Shown here: piece after piece, positions 1-6,916 of the stretch
How the letters are laid out: every line of letters begins with the position of its first letter
How positions within the stretch are numbered: the stretch's first letter is position 1
Source: an uncultured Ruminococcus sp.
Lineage (GTDB): Bacteria; Bacillota; Clostridia; Oscillospirales; Ruminococcaceae
Direction: 5' to 3'
DNA: 29,829 nt
Assembly (NCBI GenBank): GCA_937902395.1
Contig: CALGTV010000016.1
Span: 1-29,829 of the forward strand
Notes under the pieces: model-generated
Database searches by the model: none
What the model was told of the DNA's origin: nothing
Seen by the model: the letters and a program-made list of their open reading frames with translations, nothing else
Position numbers and translations under genes: made by a program

Positions 1-90
1 GCTGCCGCACCTATCTGTTTTTTCTTTAATCAAACGGGTTTTTAGAGATGCCCTTAAAACGGAAAAAAATTAAAGCAAGTAATAGAGAAA

Positions 91-114
91 GGCTACTGCG
101 TTTTTGCAGTAGCC
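91..114. terminator. Perfect 9-bp stem-loop terminator
   Basis: GGCTACTGC and GCAGTAGCC flank a 6-nt loop and are followed on the plus strand by GTTTTAATTT. On the minus strand the stem is followed by TTTCTC. It lies just downstream of the minus-strand gene ending at 136, so it probably ends that transcript and may work in both directions. Bases 1-90 hold nothing else I can recognise. Confidence 0.7.
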
Positions 115-135
115 GTTTTAATTTAGGGAATCCCT

Positions 136-531
136 TTATTTATTATTCTCGTCAATTCTTGCTTTGAATTTCTTGTACTGCTTGTTAAATCTGAATGCTA
201 TAACACCAGCAATTATTCCGAAAACAAAATAGCCAGCCGCTTCGTCCATATTAGGAAGTGAAGAAAACACCAACATAACCGAACATACAGCCAATATTAT
301 AGATTTGATACGGAATTTTTGACATTCCTTCTTCAATGCTGGCAAATCCATTTCACTGATTTCAGCATCATTGTAACCCTTGGTGCGTTTAATATCCTTT
401 TTTGCCTGCTTGTCAAGACCGAGGGCTTTGCCAACTTTTAGACCGTCATCAATTCCGCTTAATATATCATCGCCCAAATTGTCATCTACATAATATTGAT
501 GATTTTTGTCAATAAATTTTTTATAACCCAT
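136..531 (-). CDS. Small membrane protein, function unknown
   Basis: A 131-aa protein that I cannot assign to a family. The start at 531 is chosen because GGAGGA lies seven bases upstream of the ATG, whereas a longer in-frame reading has no ribosome site. The N-terminal half is charged and soluble (MGYKKFIDKNHQYY onward, rich in K and D). Around residues 75-110 there are two hydrophobic segments (SIILAVCSVMLVF and GYFVFGIIAGVIAF) forming a membrane hairpin, and the tail is basic. It is transcribed away from the XRE regulator at 761 from a perfect consensus promoter that contains a palindrome, so it is probably a target of that regulator. Pairing of a small membrane protein with an XRE regulator is common in mobile and stress modules, but no function can be given. 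Confidence 0.7.
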   Translation of the reverse strand: MGYKKFIDKNHQYYVDDNLGDDILSGIDDGLKVGKALGLDKQAKKDIKRTKGYNDAEISEMDLPALKKECQKFRIKSIILAVCSVMLVFSSLPNMDEAAGYFVFGIIAGVIAFRFNKQYKKFKARIDENNK

Positions 532-611
532 TTTTGCTCCTCCAAAATTTTTGATTATGATAATGACTTGTTCAGCTGTCTGCTGTACTTGATACGCTAT
601 CCACATCTTCT

Positions 612-640
612 ATTATACAGTAACAATCCGTTACTGTCAA
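612..640 (-). promoter_or_regulatory. Consensus sigma-A promoter with palindromic operator
   Basis: On the minus strand TTGACA (635-640), a 17-nt spacer and TATAAT (612-617) form a perfect promoter for the gene at 136-531. The spacer is filled by an 8-bp perfect inverted repeat, ACAGTAAC and GTTACTGT separated by 5 nt (617-637). Related half-sites follow at 653-663 (CTAACTGTCAC) and at the end of the XRE gene (1129-1139, GTAACTGTCAC). The simplest reading is an operator for the neighbouring XRE protein. A TATAAT at 694-699 may serve the XRE gene itself, but no good -35 box goes with it. Confidence 0.75.
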
Positions 641-760
641 GCGGATATCGTAACTAACTGTCACATTATATTTAATTTTGTAGGAAATAACTATATAATA
701 GTAAGTAAGGATTTGGAATTTTTACCCCTACACACAAGAAAACGGAGGCTTTGAGGAAAT

Positions 761-1132
761 ATGTTTTTTGTCTTTGGTTTGGAAACTGCACCGAACTCCT
801 TTTCCGAAAGGCTTTGCCTTGCAAGGAGAAATAAAGGCGTATCGCAACAAACTGTTGCGGATTCTCTTGGTGTATCAAGAAATCTCATTAGCAATTATGA
901 ACGAGGTACAAGACAGCCGGATTTTCAAATGCTTTGTGCTTTGGCAAGGTATTATGGTACAACAACGGACTTCTTATTGGGCATGACGGACGAATACAGA
1001 CCCAGAAGAAAGTATTGTAAGCGTGACGCTATGCTTATCAATCAAATGCTTTCGCTGAATGATGATAGCAAATCCGCTTTGCGAGAATATATGCAGTTGT
1101 TGAAATTAAAGGAAGATAATCAAAATGGGTAA
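761..1132 (+). CDS. XRE-family HTH transcriptional regulator
   Basis: A 123-aa protein whose residues about 14-68 form a Cro/CI-type helix-turn-helix: FSERLCLARRNKGVSQQ, then TVADSLGVSRNLISNYERG, then a third helix region with PDFQMLCALARYYG and the typical TTTDFLLG ending. The C-terminal 45 residues are charged and probably helical, with no recognisable sensing domain. GAGG lies six bases before the ATG. The first 13 residues are not part of the HTH, so a later start is possible. It is divergent from the small membrane protein at 136-531, and the palindrome in that promoter is its likely operator. It lies outside the integrated element, on the chromosomal side of the left att copy. Confidence 0.85.
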   Translation: MFFVFGLETAPNSFSERLCLARRNKGVSQQTVADSLGVSRNLISNYERGTRQPDFQMLCALARYYGTTTDFLLGMTDEYRPRRKYCKRDAMLINQMLSLNDDSKSALREYMQLLKLKEDNQNG

Positions 1133-1175
1133 CTGTCACAAGTTGCACATTTGATTAATACTAATCCCTGAAACA

Positions 1176-1206
1176 ACAGGAGCAAAGCATTTCGCCTTGT
1201 TCCTGT
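1176..1206 (+). terminator. Stem-loop terminator after the XRE gene
   Basis: ACAGGAGCAAAGC pairs with GCCTTGTTCCTGT (13 bp including G-U pairs) around a 5-nt loop, then TTCGTTTTA. It sits about 45 bp after the XRE stop codon. Confidence 0.6.
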
Positions 1207-1240
1207 TTCGTTTTACAGAAAAGTCATAGATAAAATAATA

Positions 1241-1276
1241 ATCCGAACACTCCGTCAATTTGAACTGTGTTCGGAT
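1241..1276 (-). terminator. Original terminator of the tRNA operon, now displaced
   Basis: ATCCGAACAC and GTGTTCGGAT form a perfect 10-bp stem with a 16-nt loop. Read on the minus strand it is followed by TATTATTTTAT, as for an intrinsic terminator. On the plus strand it is followed by TTTTTAC, so it may act both ways. It lies 10 bp beyond the left att copy, at the place where the tRNA-Glu transcript would have ended before the element inserted. Confidence 0.6.
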
Positions 1277-1286
1277 TTTTACTCTT

Positions 1287-1309
1287 TGGTGACCCGTACG
1301 GGAATTGAA
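1287..1309. repeat. Left attachment site (tRNA-Glu 3' fragment)
   Basis: A 23-bp exact copy of the last 23 nt of tRNA-Glu (TGGTGACCCG at the left, GAATTGAA at the right on the plus strand). After position 1309 the sequence stops matching the tRNA. No other part of a tRNA is present here, which marks it as an integration scar. Confidence 0.9.
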
Positions 1310-1425
1310 AATCCCCTCACGTTTTTTACAACTTTTTTCAATTTAAAGAAAATGCGGATATTACGTCATTTCAGAGCAAATTGGTAAAACTTGATTACTC
1401 TGATTTTTCGTAACTTTTCGTGATA

Positions 1426-1447
1426 ATAAAGAACAAATAAAGAACAA
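1426..1447 (+). repeat. Tandem integrase arm-type sites, left end
   Basis: Two directly adjacent copies of ATAAAGAACAA (1426-1436 and 1437-1447) lie about 115 bp inside the left att copy. The same pair, in the same orientation, occurs near the right end at 12302-12323. Such pairs are expected for the N-terminal arm-binding domain of Tn916-like integrases. Outside the att copy and these sites, 1310-1475 has no gene. Confidence 0.65.
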
Positions 1448-1496
1448 GAATTAATCACGACATAGCTTTCCGATTATGAAAAATGGAGATGTTTTT

Positions 1497-1913
1497 ATGA
1501 AAAAATTCAAAAGTATTCAAACTGCAATCAATCCTCAAACGAACAAATCAGTTCCGTTGTGGTTACTTGATACAATTACCAATACTGTAATTCATTATGA
1601 TGCCGATACGCATAAAGAAAGCGTTAAAACATATCATAGCGACAGCGTGAAATATCATATTTCTTTTTCTGCAAGCAAGTATCCCGACAGACTTCGCAAG
1701 CTTGTAAATAACGGACAAATCATAGTATATCTGGATGATTTAGAACAGAAAGTCGCTGATGCAATTGACCGTCAGGTTCAGCTGTGGAAAGAATCCGACA
1801 AAGAATACCTCCTTGCAGTTGAGAATGGTGATATTAAAACTGCTGCACAGCTTGAAAATTGTTTACTCTTTATGGCAAGAGAATATGTGTTTGATTGTAT
1901 GGTTTATATTTGA
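1497..1913 (+). CDS. TnpV-like transposon-associated protein
   Basis: A 138-aa protein. The C-terminal half (LRKLVNNGQIIVYLDDLEQ, later NCLLFMAREYVFDCMVYI) has the layout I associate with TnpV, a small protein of unknown role found in many clostridial integrative elements. The N-terminal half, about 60 residues, does not look like the usual TnpV start. The start at 1497 is chosen because GGAG lies 11 bases upstream; an ATG at 1476 is in frame but has no ribosome site. It is the first gene inside the left end and converges on the cargo gene ending at 1953. No catalytic motif is visible. Confidence 0.6.
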   Translation: MKKFKSIQTAINPQTNKSVPLWLLDTITNTVIHYDADTHKESVKTYHSDSVKYHISFSASKYPDRLRKLVNNGQIIVYLDDLEQKVADAIDRQVQLWKESDKEYLLAVENGDIKTAAQLENCLLFMAREYVFDCMVYI

Positions 1914-1922
1914 TGTGGAACG

Positions 1923-1944
1923 GCTGTATCCGAAAGGATGCAGC
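1923..1944. terminator. GNRA-capped hairpin between convergent genes
   Basis: GCTGTATCC and GGATGCAGC form a 9-bp stem (one G-U) closed by a GAAA tetraloop, between the ends of two convergent genes. The following plus-strand sequence is only weakly T-rich (AGTTATTT), so terminator activity is likely but not certain. Confidence 0.45.
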
Positions 1945-1952
1945 AGTTATTT

Positions 1953-3410
1953 CTATACTCCAAACGAATCTATACAGTCTAAGCATTTTAATAACAGTTC
2001 ACATAATGATAAATCACTATCAGCATATTCATTCAGCTTTATATCAAATGGGAATTTTTCTTTTATGTACTTGACAAAAATACTTCTTAGCTTTGTTTGG
2101 TCTATAGAATCTGCATCCAAATGAGATAAATTGTCTCCTAATAGTTTCTGATGTATATCATTAGCTTTGATTTTGATTACTGCATCAAAAATATAATCTT
2201 GGAAAAGCATATATTGATATAGAATATCATCATTGTTATCTGTATCTCCATATATATATTCTTTTTCATACTCCGTCATAACTTCGGCAAAAACAGCTGA
2301 AAAATCAGAAACAGATCTAATGTTTTCATCATCTGGCAAGGATATGGACAAGTGTCCTCTATCATGTCGAAATTCATTAAGATTTGTTTCTTTTTCAGTA
2401 TCAGTTTTTCCTATTTTTTTTACTGTTTTATCGAAGTTGCTTCTAAACCAAAACATATCATCTTTAAAATAAAACAATTCATCAAAAATGGAATTATTAT
2501 CACAAATACTACGTGCTTTTTGAATCTCATCACCATTAAAAGGAAAGCCTGTAGATTGCTTGTGTGCTGGTTCATTTATATTTAAATGAATATTTTCTTC
2601 TCCTTGGTGTGGAAGATCCAAACGAATACAATATCTATCTGAATTGCTCATTTTAAAATATATTTTTATTCTTGTTGATTTATGAAATTTCTCGTTGATT
2701 CCATTTAAATCTGTATCAACAATCATTTTGATGATTCTTTTATCATATAATACCTCACGCAATAATTGAATGAGCTTTTTGGCGATTTTATGCACGCCAT
2801 CATTGTGTAACGGTGATATTTGAAGTAGCGCTAATATATGAAACAGTTTTAAAACAGCTATTCCATTTCTGATATATTTACATGAAAGACAGTTTTCTAA
2901 CTCTTCAAATTCTGAAATAGATAATACATCATCACGAGAATAATCTTCTTCTGAAGTTGTGTGGATAATCATCATTGAATCATACATAGCCTTAGCCATT
3001 AGATGCAGATCATTAGCTAAAGAGTATTTTTTTGCAAAAGAAAACTCATCGTCAATATAAATCATCGCATTAGTACTAACTGTACTTAAAAAACTACATA
3101 AGCTCATAAGCGCTTCTGCACGATTTAAGGTCAAGCCTTCACAAAATATTTCATCTAAAACATTATCTAAATCATAGGTAAACTTAAATGAATTGTATAT
3201 GTTACTATAGAAATCACAATAATACGGATTAGGCATATACGGATATGTAGAAATAAATTTCTCACGTTTTATCTTGAACTCTTCATCTATTACAAAATCA
3301 CATATATCAGTATTATCTATGTATTCTTTGATGAAGTCTTTTTCGCTTACGGTATGATATGAATCCTCAAATACAAGTTTTTTTATGAACGTTAATAATT
3401 CCTTTAACAC
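1953..3410 (-). CDS. Unrecognised 485-aa cargo protein
   Basis: I do not recognise this protein. It is soluble, with no signal peptide or transmembrane segment, acidic, and rich in I, D, N and K. The GTG start is supported by AGGAG eight bases upstream. The N-terminal half looks helical. Near residues 248-300 a more conserved-looking block (RIKIYFKMSNSDRYCIRLDL followed by PHQGEENIHLNIN) reads like a beta-rich domain, and the C-terminal third is again helical. There is no Walker, HUH or obvious metal-binding motif. It begins 30 bp after a methyltransferase relic on the same strand and is followed by the TnpV-like gene. Its base composition is clearly more AT-rich than the backbone genes, which suggests separate acquisition. 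A restriction or other defence role is possible from position only. Confidence 0.75.
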   Translation of the reverse strand: MLKELLTFIKKLVFEDSYHTVSEKDFIKEYIDNTDICDFVIDEEFKIKREKFISTYPYMPNPYYCDFYSNIYNSFKFTYDLDNVLDEIFCEGLTLNRAEALMSLCSFLSTVSTNAMIYIDDEFSFAKKYSLANDLHLMAKAMYDSMMIIHTTSEEDYSRDDVLSISEFEELENCLSCKYIRNGIAVLKLFHILALLQISPLHNDGVHKIAKKLIQLLREVLYDKRIIKMIVDTDLNGINEKFHKSTRIKIYFKMSNSDRYCIRLDLPHQGEENIHLNINEPAHKQSTGFPFNGDEIQKARSICDNNSIFDELFYFKDDMFWFRSNFDKTVKKIGKTDTEKETNLNEFRHDRGHLSISLPDDENIRSVSDFSAVFAEVMTEYEKEYIYGDTDNNDDILYQYMLFQDYIFDAVIKIKANDIHQKLLGDNLSHLDADSIDQTKLRSIFVKYIKEKFPFDIKLNEYADSDLSLCELLLKCLDCIDSFGV

Positions 3411-3440
3411 AATAAATGCTCCTATTATCAGTTTGAATTG

Positions 3441-3707
3441 CTAAACATTATATAATATTATGCTGATTCTTTTTACAATATCCATCACCAACGCATTCCC
3501 CATACAAAAATACCGCATCTTCTCAGGCATTCCTGTATTTGTCCAGCTGTCGGGGAAACCGTTGAGTCTTTCGCACTCTATCGGTGTCAGCACTCTCAGC
3601 CTGCCTGTCTGCAAGTCGGTGACAACGTGAGAAGTCCTGCCGACTTGTGTTTCTGAGGTCAACATCGTGCGTGGTGGCTTGTCCTTAAAATCAGAAAAAT
3701 GACACCT
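3441..3707 (-). pseudogene. C-terminal remnant of a C5-cytosine DNA methyltransferase
   Basis: The reading frame is open from a stop at 3708-3710 and encodes 88 residues matching the end of Dcm-type enzymes: FSDFKDKPPRTM, then QVGRTSHVV, motif IX-like RVLTPIECERLNGFPDSW, and motif X-like GNALVMDIVKRI. The catalytic PCQ and ENV motifs and the S-adenosylmethionine site are missing, so the fragment cannot methylate DNA. The sequence upstream (3708-4076) does not continue the gene in any minus-strand frame I read. It is probably what is left of a restriction-modification locus after a deletion. The 485-aa gene that follows 30 bp later may have been its partner. Confidence 0.8.
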
Positions 3708-4076
3708 TCATTGAATTACACACTGCTGTCACGTCTGTACCGTGATGTACATATCATATTTTGAAAATATTACTCAGTCCTCTGGTATTTTTCTTTCGTT
3801 TCTGCTATGATCTGCTGATAATTTGCCTGACCGATGGTATATCTGTTAAGGTTGCGTCTGCTTACGTCGCTCAATGCGAGTATCTCGATTGCCATTGTTT
3901 AGACAACGCTCCGAATTAATTTCTGATGTTTTTCGGCGCTGAACGGCTTTTTTCTGTACTTGCGTTTTCATGCGTCTGCCTTCATAAGTTTTGACATCAC
4001 TCGCTCTTAGTGTTAATTTTGCCTCAGAAGCTGTAAGTCGCGGTTACAAAACATTTTTACTTTTGTAGAATGTGAA
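3708..4076 (-). other. Decayed stretch with a 41-codon reading frame
   Basis: This interval separates the methyltransferase remnant from the helicase gene. The only minus-strand frame with a reasonable start is 3770-3895 (MAIEILALSDVSRRN onward, 41 aa), with a weak GGAG 13 bases upstream. A second, overlapping frame rich in K and R reads through about 3840-4040. Neither matches a family I know. They look like scraps of genes left by rearrangement rather than functional genes. Confidence 0.4.
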
Positions 4077-6218
4077 TTATATTTCTTCCAATCCTAACGA
4101 CTTTAAGTAAGCATATGTTCCGTCATAGAATTCCGGAATTCTTGTAGTATCTTCCCAGAATCCGCCCACTGTTTTATTTGCATTTCCTTCGGGAACACAG
4201 ATTACCAATCCTTTTCTTGCACGTGTAAGCAGGACACGATAGGCATTGAGCATGTACTTTCGCCGTTCCTGCATACTTTCGCTGTTGCCATTTTGTTCAT
4301 TCCATTTCGTCTGTCCGTTGAATTTATAAAAATGCCATTCACCGTTTTCATAACGCATATCTGCATCCCATAGCAAACACGCATAATCAAGTTCCAATCC
4401 TTGAACCTGTATTTCAGTTGCAGCATCCTCCAGATAGTTGGAAGAACGTGTATCCGTCTTATCTTCAAGAAACCAATGTACCGCATTTTCATCACCGGAA
4501 GGCAGGATATGTACAGCCAAAGGTTTAAAGCGTGCTGCTTCTTTTGTAACAAGTATCCCCGTTCTTTCAGTTCCCATTGCTCTGTCTCTGAGCCATTTTC
4601 TGGCGGTATTCATATTTCTTGTCAATACGATCGGATATTTATCACTGAACTCTCGATAAACGTTCTTAGCCTGTTCATCAAAGGATAACAGCATATGAAC
4701 AAAAGTCGAGAGTTTTTCAGCTCTGAAGGAACGCAGATTAACGCTGAGATGCAAGTCAGATGAGAATGTGACATTCCTGTTTTCTCTCAGCAGTTCATTT
4801 ACCCTGCCTTCCGCATATTCGGATTCTGTAAGCTTCGGTGATATATATACTTTCCAATCGGGAAAATCGTTATTCAGTGCATTGATCCATTCAGATATAC
4901 CTGCTTCACCGGTATTGATTTCCTGACCGCCTCCGACTAAGCAAACGATGGTTGCCCAGTCCTCTCTCTGATCCAGCGACCAGATTAGGAAACCGGCTTC
5001 CGACATCGGAAAATTTGGCACCTTCAGTTTATTTCCGTATGTTCCGCCACGCTTCAGATACTCTGCAAGTCGTTTATGCGTCCATGAACGCTGCGCCTCA
5101 TCAAATATCGCAACATGCTCAACCTCGCCATAACCGGATTCTGCCATTTTAACAGCTTTCTCAGGATCAATTTCAAGGACACCGTTCTCTACAGGATTTT
5201 TTATCTTGGCAAGCATGTTGTCACGATAGCGGTGTATCATATTGATGAACTTACCGACTTCACGGCGTGAATCGGTTATTTTTTTGCTTTCTTTTCTTAC
5301 CTTGCATTTCTCGTAGTTATCCTTAGCAAGTGCTTCTGTTAAAACGGCAACCAGAGGTCCATTTCCTGATAAGTATATAGCACCTTCATCATCGATAGGC
5401 TCATCATGTCCTTGGTATGTTTGTTGAACTGCAACCTCCAGACCAACAAGCGTTTTTCCTGCACCCGGAACACCTGTAACAAAACAAATGCTCTTTTCGC
5501 CATTTCTCTTGCTTCTGTCTATCACTTCCAGGATACATGAGATTGTTGCATCTGTGGATACCTTATCGGCTTCATGTCTTGTAATATCCTCTACGGAGTG
5601 ACTTTCATACAGCGTTCGGGCTGCTTCTATAATAGTCGGTGTTGGTGCATAGGGACTTATGATCCAGTTTTCTTCAAGCGGCGGAAGGTTGTGGTATTTT
5701 TCTATTACTTTTTGTATGAGCACCTGCAATCCGGTTTCGCCTGCAATCAAGGGGTTCAGTACATTTTCGTCATATAAGGATTTCTGTATAATAGTAGAGC
5801 ATCTTTGATATTTTGATACTATCAGAATGGGGACGATCAGACGATTCTCACTGAATTTATGAAAATTTGTCAGATCAAGAGCATAGTCAAGAACTTGATC
5901 TACATCAGCCTCTGCCAGTGCATCTTTATTTCCGGTTTTGAACTCTATGCAGAAAATAATACCTTTCAGGAGCAGAACTACATCAATTCGTTTTCCAAGT
6001 CGCGGGATATCGTATTCAAATATAACCTTTCCGTTTTCATTCTGATATGATAGGAGAACGTTCTTCATTAATGCTATTTCGCTTTTCCATGCCTCAATCT
6101 GAGTGCTTTGTACCGTACCGTGATAATTGTCACAAAGAACACCAAGTATAGATTGCTCATCATCAGATATGAAACCAGTAAACTGATTATGATACAAGCA
6201 GCGAGTACTCCTTTTCAT
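4077..6218 (-). CDS. PD-(D/E)XK nuclease fused to DUF2075 helicase
   Basis: A 713-aa protein. Residues about 40-100 form a PD-(D/E)XK-like nuclease core, with Asp79 in RIDVVLLL and the Glu92-x-Lys94 pair in CIEFKTG. Residues about 240-700 form a DUF2075/Schlafen-type superfamily 1 helicase: Walker A GVPGAGKT (249-256), Walker B FDEAQ (372-376), LVGGGQE after it, VQGLELDYACLLWD near the end, and motif VI-like VLLTRARKG. The start at 6218 has AGGAGGG eight bases upstream; an in-frame extension of 64 residues upstream is hydrophobic, lacks a ribosome site and crosses the promoter, so it is left out. Family members occur in defence islands, and this one is cargo of a mobilizable element. It probably acts on foreign DNA or RNA in the cytoplasm, but the substrate is unknown. 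Confidence 0.88.
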   Translation of the reverse strand: MKRSTRCLYHNQFTGFISDDEQSILGVLCDNYHGTVQSTQIEAWKSEIALMKNVLLSYQNENGKVIFEYDIPRLGKRIDVVLLLKGIIFCIEFKTGNKDALAEADVDQVLDYALDLTNFHKFSENRLIVPILIVSKYQRCSTIIQKSLYDENVLNPLIAGETGLQVLIQKVIEKYHNLPPLEENWIISPYAPTPTIIEAARTLYESHSVEDITRHEADKVSTDATISCILEVIDRSKRNGEKSICFVTGVPGAGKTLVGLEVAVQQTYQGHDEPIDDEGAIYLSGNGPLVAVLTEALAKDNYEKCKVRKESKKITDSRREVGKFINMIHRYRDNMLAKIKNPVENGVLEIDPEKAVKMAESGYGEVEHVAIFDEAQRSWTHKRLAEYLKRGGTYGNKLKVPNFPMSEAGFLIWSLDQREDWATIVCLVGGGQEINTGEAGISEWINALNNDFPDWKVYISPKLTESEYAEGRVNELLRENRNVTFSSDLHLSVNLRSFRAEKLSTFVHMLLSFDEQAKNVYREFSDKYPIVLTRNMNTARKWLRDRAMGTERTGILVTKEAARFKPLAVHILPSGDENAVHWFLEDKTDTRSSNYLEDAATEIQVQGLELDYACLLWDADMRYENGEWHFYKFNGQTKWNEQNGNSESMQERRKYMLNAYRVLLTRARKGLVICVPEGNANKTVGGFWEDTTRIPEFYDGTYAYLKSLGLEEI

Positions 6219-6258
6219 AATTGCCCTCCTGACATATAAGATAAAAATTTCTATGATA

Positions 6259-6287
6259 ATTATACCATATTTTGATGAGTTATTCAA
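6259..6287 (-). promoter_or_regulatory. Promoter of the helicase-nuclease gene
   Basis: On the minus strand TTGAAT (6282-6287), 17 nt and TATAAT (6259-6264) lie about 40 bp before the chosen start codon. This supports a start at 6218 rather than the longer reading. Confidence 0.65.
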
Positions 6288-6408
6288 TAGTTTTTCTATA
6301 AAAATGACGGCTGATGTAAAAAATAAAGAGGGAAAATTAATAAAATCGACTAATGCATCAACTTTGACTTCGCAGAAATCAAAATTCCTGAAAAAATAAA
6401 AATCTAAC

Positions 6409-6668
6409 ATTCGTCATTTTGACGATGAAATATCGGGAACAGGATTCCATAAGATTACTCAGAATGCCTTCTAAGAGCACAGAATGCCACATTGACGGAC
6501 AAGTTCATCAAATTATGCCCTGAAATCTTTAGTTGAATTACGAATAGACAAACGCAGAATATGCAGATATAATGAGATATAACAACAGCTGAGATGTTGC
6601 TCGATGATAGGCTATTCTATTTTTGTTCCAGAATAAAAAGTTTTTTATACTATTCGTCATTTTGACGA
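6409..6668. repeat. Two 17-bp copies of a palindromic repeat
   Basis: ATTCGTCATTTTGACGA occurs exactly at 6409-6425 and 6652-6668. Each copy contains the hairpin TCGTCA-TTT-TGACGA. The pair lies in the gene-free interval 6288-6916 between the divergent helicase-nuclease and DUF3987 genes. The copies could be binding sites of an element-encoded regulator or part of a replication or transfer origin. Confidence 0.6.
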
Positions 6669-6693
6669 AATGATTTGGAATTGCTTGGCGGTA

Positions 6694-6733
6694 TTGAAGT
6701 AACTTGAAGTGATTTAATATGATTTGAAGTGAA
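6694..6733 (+). repeat. Helically phased TTGAAGT decamer array
   Basis: TTGAAGT begins at 6694, 6704 and 6724, that is, in four consecutive 10-bp units of which the third (6714, TTAATAT) is degenerate. Spacing of one helical turn is typical of iterons or cooperative binding sites. The array lies about 190 bp upstream of the DUF3987 gene, which makes it a candidate replication origin or control site of the element. Confidence 0.5.
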
Positions 6734-6916
6734 AAGCTCTTTCTACCACATTTCAAAACAGTAATAATCTTTAGGTTTAATACGAATAGACACCGAGCCG
6801 AAACAGGATTAAAATGGTTATGACAAAGGAGAACATTTCCTCAGGTGTTGCCGGATAGGATATCCAATAAAGATATAAAAGTGCTTTTATAAATTCACAA
6901 GAAAGGAAAAGAAATA

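Noticed and set aside
1287..1309. Second functional tRNA gene at the left border
   Set aside because: Only the last 23 nt are present; D-arm, anticodon and 5' acceptor are missing, so it is an att scar.
6219..6410. 64-residue N-terminal extension of the helicase-nuclease
   Set aside because: It has no ribosome site, is hydrophobic, and would cross the TTGAAT-17-TATAAT promoter. The AGGAGGG-led ATG at 6218 is far better.
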